The position numbers were made by a program, and so were the translations under genes. From VXPW01 sp965115815 (GTDB taxonomy: Bacteria > Pseudomonadota > Alphaproteobacteria > TMED109), in NCBI GenBank assembly GCA_965115815.1, contig OZ220465.1:1922001-1986000 (forward strand): 64,000 bases of DNA. Reading direction: 5' to 3'. Under the pieces are notes generated by a model that was not told where the DNA came from, did no database searches, and saw only the letters and a program-made list of their open reading frames with translations. Positions 28,250-36,642 of the stretch are shown piece by piece; the first letter of the stretch is position 1, and the number at the start of each line of letters is the position of its first letter.

Positions 28250-28803
28250 GCCGTCACCATGACGGACGGACCGACGCACGTCAAGTGTGGCGGCATGAAA
28301 GACCCGGCCGGCCTCTCGCTCGCCCCGGATCCGCCGAAACGGACCCCTCGCGCCTAGATCCGCGCCGCCACCGGGCCGCAGACGTCCGCACATCTCACAA
28401 TCGCAGACTCGAACGCGTCGACCCGCGTCGCGATCGAGACTCCGATCGCATCACAGCAGCAAGCATGGGATCTCCTTGCCCCAGCAAGATTGGCCGACCC
28501 GGCATCAATGATCCGGCCGTTACCGCGCCAGTGCTATCCGGTCGGGAAATTGACGATGACACACGCGGACTGGTCGGCGCAGCCATCTTGAAGCACATCA
28601 TCGCTGCCCCATGGAGCGTCCAATGGTACCAATCCTGCCGAATTGCAACAGCAGGCCGGTAAGCGGCGATGTGCAGGACCGGCCTACCGAGAGACGGCAA
28701 CGGCTATTGAGTGGGCCGGGGTCAGCGCGCGTGCCGCAGTCCAGGCGGCAAGGGTCGGAGTGAGATGCTTGATGCGGGCAGGTCATGAGCCTATGGTATC
28801 GGC
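28250..28803. other. No gene recognised (about 550 bp)
   Basis: Contains the upstream end of the DUF4338-IS4 element. The sequence CCGCACAT near 28389 mirrors ATGTGCGG at 25727 beyond the other end of the gene, but the inverted match is too short to fix the boundary. The remaining part has moderate GC and no convincing coding frame; short frames on both strands show no family features. Confidence 0.4.
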
Positions 28804-29088
28804 ATGGAGTTCGAATGGGACGAGACCAAGGGCAGCCCATGTTTCGAGCGTTGCGGCTTTGACTTCGCCCATGCCGTCCGGTCCTTATCCCCACCCGAAG
28901 AGGATCGTCGCGCAGGATCGCCGGAAGTACGATGGCGAGGCCGCTACCGGCTGCTCGGCACGGGCGGCGGGTGGGCCTATGTGGTCGTCTACACGGTTCG
29001 GAGGACGACCGTCCGCATCATTTCGACCCGAAAGGCCAACCGGAAAGAGGTCGCCGCGGACCATGAGCACAACACGCTTCAGGATTGA
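28804..29088 (+). CDS. brnT: BrnT-family toxin
   Basis: 94 aa starting MEFEWDETK. The family pattern is visible: FEWDExK at the start, a central RYRLLGTG...VVVYTVRR strand pair, and RIISTRKANRKE near the end (RelE-like ribonuclease fold). BrnT toxins cut RNA and arrest growth until neutralised by the downstream antitoxin. ATGAGC of the antitoxin begins 26 bp before its stop. No frameshift is visible in the toxin. Confidence 0.8.
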   Translation: MEFEWDETKGSPCFERCGFDFAHAVRSLSPPEEDRRAGSPEVRWRGRYRLLGTGGGWAYVVVYTVRRTTVRIISTRKANRKEVAADHEHNTLQD

Positions 29089-29353
29089 TCCCGACGATCT
29101 GTCCACCCTGCAGGAAGGGCGGATCGATCCCGCCAAGGTGGATGCCGCCACCGAGGCGGAGACCGTGGCGCAAGAGCAGGAGGACGAGGCCATGGCCATG
29201 CAGGACATGGCACGGAATGCCCGCCGAGTTCGGCGGCGGCCGGGGCTTTCGCAAACCGAATTGGCGCGCCGCATCGACATGTTGCTTGAGACGACCCGCG
29301 ACCGGGAGCGAGGCAAGCGCTGCCCGGCCGGACCGGCGCGCGCCCTGTTGTGA
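29063..29353 (+). CDS. BrnT-associated HTH antitoxin, C-terminally truncated by a TGA
   Basis: 96 aa from ATG 29063, overlapping brnT by 26 bp. The acidic N-terminus (RFRIDPDDLSTLQEGRID) is followed by an XRE/HigA-like helix-turn-helix (PGLSQTELARRIDMLLETTRDRERGKRCP). Homologous-looking sequence continues in frame after TGA 29351 as VLDKALEAAHCVLT to a second TGA at 29396, which matches the usual KVLDKxPEAALRVL ending. A sense codon (probably CGA or similar) has thus become TGA, removing 15 residues. Whether the shortened protein still neutralises the toxin cannot be told. Confidence 0.7.
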   Translation: MSTTRFRIDPDDLSTLQEGRIDPAKVDAATEAETVAQEQEDEAMAMQDMARNARRVRRRPGLSQTELARRIDMLLETTRDRERGKRCPAGPARALL

Positions 29354-29848
29354 GTGCTCGACAAGGCTCTAGAAGCTGCGCATTGCGTGTTGACCTGAAC
29401 GGATGGCCAAGATGTCGCCCGGCGATTGCTTGATCGTACGCCAAGCACCGCCTGTCCCTGAACCATCCACGCATGATCTACGCATGGGACGACGGCACAT
29501 GAATTCGGTCAATCTTGGGGGCTTACGGCCCTGCCGGAAACCAATGCTTTGGCTGGCCGGCTCTCAGCATGCGTTGCCGCACGCCATGCGACACTCGTTC
29601 CCGACTGGCAGACTACACCTTTGCCGAGCGGGGAGCGAATCCGCTGGCCTGTGACGATATATTCTAAATCATGGCTCTTTACTCTTCGGATCTTGACATA
29701 GACCAAGAATATAGCCATGTTTATCTTTTCGGGCCGCCAGAATGAAGCATCTTTCTGAGAATCAACGCTCGTGGAATATTCGGCACTCGATTCTTGAACA
29801 AAAACGCAACTGCGGGGGAAGAAAAGCAGACGGCATCGCGTCAGAAAT
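29354..29848. other. Non-coding A+T-richer gap before the STAS-GHKL gene
   Basis: About 495 bp. The first 45 bp are the former antitoxin C-terminus. From about 29640 the base composition falls well below the surrounding GC level, and this continues through the next two genes. I see no gene; the frames present are short and featureless. It must contain the promoter of the 29849 gene, but I find no strong sigma-70 match. Confidence 0.4.
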
Positions 29849-30817
29849 ATGGGTTCCGATGAAGAGGTTTCTCTGGATGTACCGAGAAATTTCGATCTTG
29901 ACAATAATGTGGACGAAAGTCTAGGCTTCTTCAGACGCCTTCGGCAATCCATTCTCGTAGACCACAAACGCGGAAAAATCGATTTCGGATCCTGCAACAG
30001 TATTTCTGCTGGTGCCGGCTTCATTCTCGCGGCAGAAGTGGATCGATGCCGCCGGCTTCGACACCGAAATGGGCGACCGGCATTGACCGGGAACTATCCA
30101 GACGACGAGGGAATGGGCCGATTTCTGGACGATCTTGGTTTCTTCAGGCTTTTGAAAATACGAAGCCCCACAAAGAGGCAAGACGACCACTCGCAGACCA
30201 GATTCATCGAAATGCGTTCGGGCTGTCGCGATCGGGGAAAGGAAATTCACTACGTCACCGAGGTGCTGGGTACCGGATCAGTTCAACTTGACAAAGAAAC
30301 GACCGAGATTTTGTACGAAGGGCTGTTGGAGGCAATGAACAATGTCACGTCCCATGCATATCCCTCGCAGGGTCGGAAAGCGCATATCCCAATGCTCCGG
30401 GGGCAGTGGTGGGCAGCCGGTCATTGGGACAACCAGCATAAGGAAGTGGGTGTATTGATCTATGACCAAGGTGTTGGCATCCCGGCTACGCTACCGAACA
30501 GCCGTCACGGCACCCTGCTTGCCGAGATCCAGCGCCGACTGGGCTTGGGGAACAGCGATCCCGAGTGTATTCGGGCAGCGATGGAGATCGGTACTTCAAG
30601 TTCGGAGAGCCAGCACCACGGCCGCGGGATGGCATCGCTACGTCATGCTGTTGACCGGGTTGCGGACGGTCATCTCTTGATTTTGAGCGGTGCGGGCGCA
30701 TATCGTCATCAGGCGGACGGACAGGAGGACACTTTCGCTTTGCGCACTTCGCTGGGCGGGACGTTCATCGAATGGCGCATCCGCGACGAGAATCTGATAA
30801 CATGGGGCGATGGCTGA
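29849..30817 (+). CDS. STAS-like domain fused to GHKL (anti-sigma/histidine-kinase-type) ATPase
   Basis: 322 aa. Residues about 30-105 look STAS-like (alpha/beta, KIDFGSCNSISAGAGFILAAEVDRCRR). Residues about 140-322 are a GHKL ATPase: N box E157-x3-E161-x2-N164-N165 (EGLLEAMNNVTSHAY), G1 box D206-x-G208-x-G210 (YDQGVGIP), G2 box GRGMASLR at 258-265. There is no phosphoacceptor H box, so it is not a full histidine kinase; serine-kinase-like control of a STAS partner is the natural inference. The next gene, a DUF4325 STAS-like protein, overlaps by 8 bp, and a small membrane protein (34465) originally followed. Base composition is lower in GC than the core genome, consistent with transfer. Confidence 0.75.
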   Translation: MGSDEEVSLDVPRNFDLDNNVDESLGFFRRLRQSILVDHKRGKIDFGSCNSISAGAGFILAAEVDRCRRLRHRNGRPALTGNYPDDEGMGRFLDDLGFFRLLKIRSPTKRQDDHSQTRFIEMRSGCRDRGKEIHYVTEVLGTGSVQLDKETTEILYEGLLEAMNNVTSHAYPSQGRKAHIPMLRGQWWAAGHWDNQHKEVGVLIYDQGVGIPATLPNSRHGTLLAEIQRRLGLGNSDPECIRAAMEIGTSSSESQHHGRGMASLRHAVDRVADGHLLILSGAGAYRHQADGQEDTFALRTSLGGTFIEWRIRDENLITWGDG

Positions 30818-31136
30818 GAACGTGAAAATCGATGTCGCCAAGGATTTCGGGCGTTTTCCGGCAGGCCGGTTCCGCTCGGACGGGCGCTATTCAGGCGAGA
30901 GGTTTCGCCAGGAATTCCTCGTTCCGGCCCTGAAAAAGGGCGGCATCGTCACGGTCGAAATGGACGGAGCGGCCGGGTACGGCCCATCATTTCTCGAGGA
31001 AGCATTCGGTGGGTTGGTTCGCGAAGAAGGATTCGACAAAGAACGCCTGTTTTGCAGCCTAAGAATTATTACTGAACGAAGGAATCGCGAGAAAATGATA
31101 CAAGACGATATCACCAGTGCGATGCCTAGGACATAA
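30810..31136 (+). CDS. STAS-like domain protein (DUF4325)
   Basis: 108 aa. PAGRFRSDGRYSGERFRQEFLVPAL, VTVEMDGAAGYGPSFLEEAFGGLVR is the conserved core of DUF4325, usually encoded beside a GHKL ATPase as here. The start overlaps the ATPase stop by 8 bp, indicating coupled translation and probably a physical partnership. By analogy with SpoIIAA/SpoIIAB it could be the regulated partner of the ATPase (inference). Its downstream neighbour was pushed 3.3 kb away by an IS4 insertion 25 bp after this stop. Confidence 0.75.
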   Translation: MAENVKIDVAKDFGRFPAGRFRSDGRYSGERFRQEFLVPALKKGGIVTVEMDGAAGYGPSFLEEAFGGLVREEGFDKERLFCSLRIITERRNREKMIQDDITSAMPRT

Positions 31137-31374
31137 TAATTGCAAAATAAATTTTGATCTGATGCGGGCTGCCTATGACTCACATTGTTTATCTGGACGT
31201 AAGCGCTGGTACAGCCCGCTGGACTGATCCAGCTTCAACAGACGTTCGTAGGTTTGAGCCCATCGTCGCCAGCTGAGTGTACCCTCGCCAGATCACTGTG
31301 GGGCCGGGCGCGGGGTCGTTGCGACGGTTGAGATAGCCTCCGAGGATCGCCATGGTGTGCACGGCGGTTCCTAG

Positions 31375-32225
31375 GGCCTGTTAACGCTACAGAGGCTTGA
31401 GGGCATCGACGATGAGCGCGAAGTGGATGAAGAAGGTGAAGACAATATCAAGCTTGTCGAATCTCGTGAAGACACGCCGAAATCGCTTGATCCTCCGAAA
31501 CAGGCGCTCGACTTCATTGCGTTTCTTGTACAATTCTCGGTCGTATTCCCACGGTGTGATCCGGTTGGCCTTCGGTGGGACCACGGGCTCCAGTCCCCGG
31601 CCTGCAACTCACGCACGGGTTTCGTCCCCTTCCTAGGCCTTGTCCATCACCAAACAACGTGCAGTATCCGGTAATGCCATGCGGTGCAGCAACGTGCGTC
31701 CCTGGGGCCCGTCCCCCTCCTGTCCTCCGGACAAGGAAAACCCTACCGCGTTTCGATCATTCGCAGCTACCAGATGAAGCTTGGTGGTCCAGCCCCCGCG
31801 CGACTTCCCGATGGCCTGAGGACCGTGCGTTTCGAGCGCTCCCGTGCCGTCCGGGTGCACCTTCACCACGGTGCTGTCCAAGGATAGCACCTCGACCTTC
31901 ACCCGCATGATCTCCAAGCGCTGCAACTCCGCAAACACCCGATCCAGGACGCCTTTCTTCGCCCAGCGGTTCATCCGGGTGTAGATGGTGTGCCAGGTGC
32001 CGAAGTGCGCCGGCAGCCCGCGCCACTTGCATCCCTGCTCGGCCACGTACAGAATCGCGTTGAGAACCGACAGAGTACTGAGCAAGACATTGCCGCGGTG
32101 CTTCGGAAAGACATGAGCGATACGCTCGTACTGGGCTTGCGTGAGTTCCATGACCGGGAATCCTCTCTACGAACCAAGGATCCGGATTCTATCACATATT
32201 CCACCACATAATGCGTTAACAGGCC
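31375..32225 (-). mobile_element. IS5-family insertion sequence nested in element A
   Basis: 851 bp with inverted ends GGCCTGTTAACGC, flanked by CTAG (31371-31374) and CCAG (32226-32229), a 4-bp target duplication with one mismatch that fits the CTAR preference of IS5. It inserted in the transposase gene of element A after SDNL. Its own transposase carries two stop codons. Confidence 0.88.
31387..32151 (-). pseudogene. IS5-family transposase with TAG and TGA in frame
   Basis: ATG 32151; MELTQAQYERIAHVFPKHRG, then EQGCKWRGLPAHFGTWHTIYTRMNRW, the DDE Asp in LSLDSTVVKVHPDG, and VMDKA. A TAG at 31633-31635 replaces the Tyr of the usual MDKAYEGxET. Eight codons later a TGA follows, and the frame then continues with VVPPKANRITPWEYDRELYKKRNEVERLFRR to the end at 31387. 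The conserved Y(2)E(3)R(6)R-type region is intact. Two nonsense codons make the copy inactive unless both are read through. Confidence 0.88.
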
Positions 32226-34464
32226 CCAGGTTGTCGGATCGGCACGGAAGCTTGCGCTCAAGGGCGAAATCCTTGAGCACCAGGATTTCCGTCGTGCAGA
32301 ACAGGACCTCGGCGGGCAGTTCGGGGGTTTCCCGTCCGAGCATGACCATGGCGAAGAGTCGCCAAGCGATCACGGCCTTGATCGTGACCGCCCGTTCGAT
32401 CCGGTGTCCTTCCCGGTGGTTGAGGAATTCCGCCTTGCATCCGCTTTTCAGGACCCGGTGCCAATCCTCGATCCGCCCGCGCAGGCGGTACCGTTCCAGC
32501 ACCCGCCGCGCCTCCTTCCGGGTCGATACCGGCAGACTGGTGAGCAGGATCCAATTCAGGGGCTCCACGCCGTCCGGCGGATCTTCTTCGGTCACGCGGA
32601 CCGCCGTCATGGGCACGGGGTCGTGCGCGCCGGTTCCGTTCCCGGGAGGAGGCAGGTCGAAGCGCCGGAACTGCAGGGATACCTGGGCGACCCGCGCTTC
32701 CCGCAACGCCTTGGCCTTCTGGGTACGGGTGGAGGTGCGGGCCGACGGGCGGGCGATTTCGATCTCCAGGGATCCGGCCGAGGGTTCCGCGGCCCGTGGC
32801 TCGAAGAGCTTCTCTTCGTCCTTGCCCAGGGACCGGTTGGGGCGGGCCCGGACCCGAAGATCGACGTTGCCCAGCCGCTGCCGCTCGGCGAACAGGGCGA
32901 AGAAATCCGCCTCCCGATCAAGTACGGAGACGACCCGCACGCCGTCCGGAACCCGCTCCGAGGTGTCTCGCAAGCCCCGCATCCAGCGGGCGGATTTCCG
33001 TTTTTCGAACGGCTTGCCCTTCTCGGCCCGGCCGTCCGGTGCGTCGTATTCGATGCGGGGGACGCCAAGGGGAATGCCGGTGTCCGCGTCGACCGCCCGC
33101 GTGGAATGCAGGTGCAGACCCCGGGTGCCCGACGCGTTCCGGTTGCGGCCGATGAGACCGAGCTCGCCGCACTTCGGATGGGTCGCGAAGTTGAGGTCCG
33201 ATCCGTCCTGGATCATCAGAACGGTCGTGCAGGAGGCCATGCGCCGGCGGGTGCGCTCCCGGTGCGGAGCCAGAAGGGCCTCCGGTGGGACCGCCGACGC
33301 GGCCGGCGGGTCGATCCTCCGGTAGTACCCGGTGACCAAGGCCCGCGGACCCTGAGCGGCGGCCGGGAACGATGCGCCGGGCTGATCGGCCATCCGGGAC
33401 GCACTCGTAACCCACCGGCGGCTGAGCCGACGGTCCCCCAGCGGAGCTCCGCCGAACTCGTTCGCGGTCCAGCTCCCCCGCTCCCGTCCGTCGGCCGGAC
33501 CCAGGGTCTCCACTGCCGTCGACGCCACGCCCAGGATCCGGCGCCCGTCGCTCCGCAGCGGACGCATCCCCACCGCCTTGACCGACCGCCGCGCCTGCCC
33601 GGGGCGGGCGAACCGCCCCCGCCCGGTGGTCTCTCCCACCCGCTCCCAGCCGGCGGCGGCAAACACGGTGCCCGCATGGGTTTCCGGATCCACGAAGGTT
33701 TCGACCCGCAGGGGACGATCCCCGTACCGGGCCTCGATCTCGTCGGGCAGCCGGGCCAGCACCATCCCCAGCACCCGGGAGCCCAAGTTCCGGCAGCGCA
33801 CCGACGGTCGGATCAGGAACCGGCTCAGACCGATCACCGCGTGGTTCAGGTGTTGCGATCGCGTGGTCTCGTCCCACCCGATCCATCGGTCCCGGGAAGC
33901 CGGGCGCAAGGCCGGCGCCGCAAAGCCCAAGGCCCCCAGGATACCGTGCTCCGACCGAACCCGATACCGGAGTTGGGCGCCCACATGCTGCACCGCCCCG
34001 CACGGATGCTCCCGAAACATCAGCTCGTTCCCGATCCGCCGGTCCGCCTCCCCGGTCACCGGCACCAGGCGCAGGTCGTGCAGCGCACCCGCTTCCGGAG
34101 GCACCGCCGACGGCACCGGAACTCCAGCGCCCAGCCGCCGGAGAGCACCCCCACCCAGGCCCCGGCGGGGCGGAGGCAACTGCACCTGCCGGGTGGGCTC
34201 CAGATCTTCCACTACCGCTTGGCAACTGCGCTCGCGCCAGCGACCCCGCGCGTCGATCAGGCGAAACTCCCGACACACCCGACGGACCCCAGCCCGACGG
34301 CTGGCCGGCGGCTCCCGGGACCGAAGCGCCTGCAGCCGGCGCAGATGCGCCGGCTGTCTCAAGATGCGGTGCACGGGTTCCATGGCCGACAGGAGCCGCA
34401 CCGTAGAGGGTCCGTGCACTCCGGTCAAGCCTACTGATGTGAGTCATAGGCAGGATGCGGGTGC

Positions 34465-34902
34465 GTGGTTTTGCAGATCACGGATTTCATCACATGGATT
34501 TTGATTGTCGCAGGCTGGGCCGTGTTCGATCGGTTGGCGCGTGCGCGTGATCAGAAAAACAGATTTTCCTCGCAAATTGATGATGCGGTCGCCCTAGTCG
34601 AAAAAATCGAGGAGGAGGCTCTGCGATTGTGGCAGTCCCCGGGCTTGGGGCGGGCGGAGCAGGATCTTCAGAGAACATTGATGATCATGCAGATCGATCA
34701 TCTGGAGGGACGCATTTCCGGGCTTGGTCACAGAAAGCCAGACATCGGATTCGACTCGGAAATCAACGACCTTTCAAAGTCGATTCTCGACGACGACGGA
34801 GAATCGTTGAACCGTACCGCGCTGGGGCCTGACGATCCGCGCTTCGACCGCATCGCCGATGCGGCAAGAAAATTGAGAGACAGGCTTCGTAAGGACCGGT
34901 AA
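34465..34902 (+). CDS. Small membrane-anchored protein, third gene of the STAS-GHKL cassette
   Basis: 145 aa from GTG 34465. One N-terminal transmembrane helix (ITDFITWILIVAGWAVFD, about 4-22), then a cytoplasmic, highly charged helical region of about 120 aa, likely coiled coil, ending RKLRDRLRKDR. No enzyme motif. Before insertion of element A its start lay about 25-30 bp after the DUF4325 stop, so the three genes formed one operon. The start is only 3 bp beyond the right target duplication, so expression now depends on a promoter in or near the IS. Function unknown. Confidence 0.6.
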   Translation: MVLQITDFITWILIVAGWAVFDRLARARDQKNRFSSQIDDAVALVEKIEEEALRLWQSPGLGRAEQDLQRTLMIMQIDHLEGRISGLGHRKPDIGFDSEINDLSKSILDDDGESLNRTALGPDDPRFDRIADAARKLRDRLRKDR

Positions 34903-35079
34903 TCCGGCAAGAATGCACGAGACGGCTTCATGGAGGCGAAACGGGTCACCCCCACGCAAAGCTTCGGGTCTGTCCGGACCATGATCGTCTCGGTCGATTG
35001 GTTCTCGACACGCTCGGTTTGAGGACCGGTCCGGTACCAGTCCGGCCTGCAAGGAGCCGGATCCGAACCGTGTTCCGGG

Positions 35080-35276
35080 GCACGGTGATCCCACGCTGAT
35101 TCCGAGACGCGAAATCCGAGTGCGTTGGGGCTTGCGTCATCACAGATCCCCCCCCCTTGATCGCAATTTTTCGCGCCGAGAGGGTCTAATGGAGCCTTGG
35201 CAGCACGATTGCAGCGCGACGCAGACCGAAAAATCTCGCCGGTCGCCGCTGGATTAGCAGCGTGGGATCGTCGTAG
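35080..35276. mobile_element. MITE-1 copy B (inverted relative to copy A)
   Basis: Core inverted ends GATCCCACGCTG at 35087 and its complement ending 35269; outer bases (GCACGGT and GTCGTAG) have diverged from copy A. The core is about 95% identical to copy A in reverse orientation, differing mainly by a run of eight C at 35149-35156. No target duplication is visible, so it is probably older or was moved by recombination. The flanking 34903-35079 holds no gene I can recognise. Confidence 0.8.
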
Positions 35277-35531
35277 TCCCGAGGTGCTCGTGCAGGTGGT
35301 GCGCGCCGGATTCGCGATCCCTCCCCGGGTTCCTCACCGCATCGTAGATCCCGTGCCGCCGGCCGGAACGGGAGACCGGACGAAGAATGGACGGGCCATG
35401 GGCAGGTTCCTGCCCTCGGAACCCGCACCTCCGGTCCCCCGGCAGCAGGCGAGGGAAGGGACGAGAGAAGATGCGGGACCCGAACGCCGGCGCAGCAAAT
35501 CCGATCAAGGATCAGCAGGGGGAGCAGTTGC

Positions 35532-35613
35532 CTGGATTCGATGAATCTTTGCCCTGTCAATATTAAGGTTCCATTCATGTAATCCGACTCTTAGGGGTTT
35601 TCCGGGCAGGCAC
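35532..35613 (-). repeat. Repeat family R-C, copy a (82-bp fragment)
   Basis: Read on the minus strand it begins GTGCCTGCCCGGAAAA at 35613 and matches copies b (36511) and c (38748) up to GATTCATCGAATCCAG, where similarity stops abruptly. It includes the short conserved frame M N x x L I L T G Q R F I E S. A truncated relic. Confidence 0.8.
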
Positions 35614-35890
35614 TAAGTATGGGTCATTGAAAGATCCTCCGCGCAGAGCGCGTGGGTCGCCCCGTCCATCCGGCGGATCCTCTCCGGCCTTGCGCGGCGC
35701 ATCCCGCGCGAACGACCCAGACGCAGCTGCGAACGGCAGTCGAAACCGCCCGGGAGCAAGGGATAGAACCGGGTGCCCGTCTGACACCGCTGCCGGCCTC
35801 CCGAACAGGCCCCGGCTTCCAGCAACCCCAGAAGCAAGGGGCTTTCGTATCCGAACGCCAGAACAACGTACCCGAATGCCGTTGGCTGGG

Positions 35891-35919
35891 TTCCGATCCG
35901 GTCCGGTTTCCGGTAGACT
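35891..35919 (+). promoter_or_regulatory. Candidate promoter of tRNA-Lys
   Basis: TTCCGA (35891-35896), a 17-bp spacer and TAGACT (35914-35919) lie 12 bp before the tRNA. The -35 is weak; spacing and position support the call. Confidence 0.4.
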
Positions 35920-35931
35920 GGTCACCGTTGC

Positions 35932-36007
35932 GAGCCTGTAGCTCAGTCGGTAGAGCAACTGACTTTTAATCAGTAGGTCCAGGGTTCGAGTCCCTGCGGG
36001 CTCACCA
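35932..36007 (+). tRNA. tRNA-Lys (anticodon TTT)
   Basis: Acceptor GAGCCTG/CGGGCTC, D arm GCTCAGTCGGTAGAGC, anticodon stem ACTGA/TCAGT with loop CTTTTAA (anticodon TTT), T arm CAGGGTTCGAGTCCCTG, encoded CCA at 36005-36007. All stems pair, one G-T in the acceptor. The tRNA is intact although it lies in an IS-rich stretch. Confidence 0.95.
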
Positions 36008-36217
36008 CCGGTACTCACCTTGGCGGCCTCCATGCGGATGCCAAGGCCGAACGACCGGTGAAGCAATTCGGTTCGGGCGGCAAGGGCGAAGCGTCTCCGG
36101 CCCCGCTCAATCGGGCTTGATCCCGACGAGTCGGCTTGACTTCAGTGAAGCTGCCTTGCCGAACCGCCACGCCCAGGAACGCCAAATCCGAATCAGCGGA
36201 GCGGCACAAGGCCAAGC

Positions 36218-36510
36218 ACCGATGCCCATACCCTCATCAGCGAGGCCATCGCCGTGACGGAAAAAGCCTGCTCCCATCGCACGGGTGGCAAATGGCTGGA
36301 AGAAATCACCGTGAAGGTTGGTCCCTGGATCAAGGATTGGGATATTTCCCGTTGCTACTCTTGGAAGGAATGATCGTTACGCAGTGACGATGCAGCCAGA
36401 CCACTCATCCGCCAAGACATTGGTATTGACTGCGTAGCGGTACGGCGCAGTGATGGTGCGCCCGTTGCCATTCAGTGCAAGGCCCGTCGCATCGATCAGC
36501 ACGGTAATTC
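36218..36510 (+). pseudogene. Remnant of a PD-(D/E)XK restriction-type enzyme (Mrr-like / type ISP helicase N-terminus)
   Basis: One frame from about 36218 reads TDAHTLISEAIAVTEKAC, then GPWIKDWDISRCYSWKE, a TGA (36371-36373, where Trp is expected), and DIGIDCVAVRRSDGAPVAIQCKAR. The GIDxVA...AIQCK pair is the nuclease signature (catalytic Asp and Q-x-K) of restriction endonuclease-like domains, often at the N-terminus of large type ISP-like helicase/methylase proteins. The frame ends where repeat copy b begins, so the rest of the gene is missing. 36008-36217 has nothing recognisable. Confidence 0.6.
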
Positions 36511-36640
36511 GTGCCTGCCCGGAAAATCCCTAAGATTCGGATCACATGAATGAAAAGCCAATATTGACAGGGCGAAGATTCATCGAATCCAGCCTGATTT
36601 CAGCGGAATATGTCGTCATATGCCATCAAAGAAGGGTATC
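36511..36640 (+). repeat. Repeat family R-C, copy b (truncated)
   Basis: Begins GTGCCTGCCCGGAAAATC at 36511, preceded by TAATTC. It matches copy c for about 125 bp, including a short frame MNEKPILTGRRFIESSLISA, and is cut off at 36640 by the IS630-derived element. Probably the left part of the same MITE or IS as copy c. Confidence 0.75.
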
Positions 36641-36642
36641 TA

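Larger units (their letters stand above)
31189..34428 (-). pseudogene. DUF4338 (DruA-like)-IS4/Tn5-type transposase A, split by IS5
   Basis: Starts at ATG 34428 (or 34383). DUF4338 is at about residues 20-300 (VRRVCREFRLIDARGRWRE; VPVTGEADRRIGNELM; RDRWIGWDETTRSQHLNHAV; RFLIRPSVRCRNLGSRVL; ETFVD; GTVFAAAGWERVGETTGRGR). It is followed by a Tn5-type DNA-binding domain (NEFGGAPLGDRRLSRRWV) and DDE core: MIQDGSDLNF, VSVLDREADFF, YRLRGRIEDWHRVLK. After SDNLG the gene runs into IS5. The missing C-terminus continues beyond it (31373 to 31189) as TAVHTMAILGGYLNRRNDPA, ending TAA. Excision of IS5 with one CTAG restores the frame exactly. Confidence 0.88.
31169..34453 (-). mobile_element. DUF4338-IS4 element A with 8-bp target duplication (contains an IS5 copy)
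   Basis: Ends are perfect 17-bp inverted repeats CTGCCTATGACTCACAT (31169-31185, and its complement at 34437-34453), flanked by GATGCGGG at 31161-31168 and 34454-34461. Total 3285 bp; 2.4 kb without the nested IS5. It encodes one transposase with a DUF4338 N-terminus. An 8-bp duplication fits the IS50/Tn5 branch of IS4. It sits between the DUF4325 gene and the small membrane-protein gene. Confidence 0.95.
35277..35931. other. No gene recognised; contains repeat R-C copy a and tRNA promoter
   Basis: 35277-35531 and 35614-35890 have no convincing coding frame. The long minus-strand frame that runs over the tRNA is an artefact of the antisense tRNA. Apart from the short R-C repeat and the tRNA-Lys promoter I see nothing. 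Confidence 0.5.

Noticed and set aside
25700..28410. Terminal inverted repeats ATGTGCGG as ends of DUF4338-IS4 element B
   Set aside because: Only eight bases match in a row and no target duplication could be found, so the borders remain undefined.
35575..36066. 163-codon minus-strand frame across tRNA-Lys containing AGTRTLDLLIKSQLLYRLSYR
   Set aside because: This is the well-known false translation of an antisense tRNA gene.
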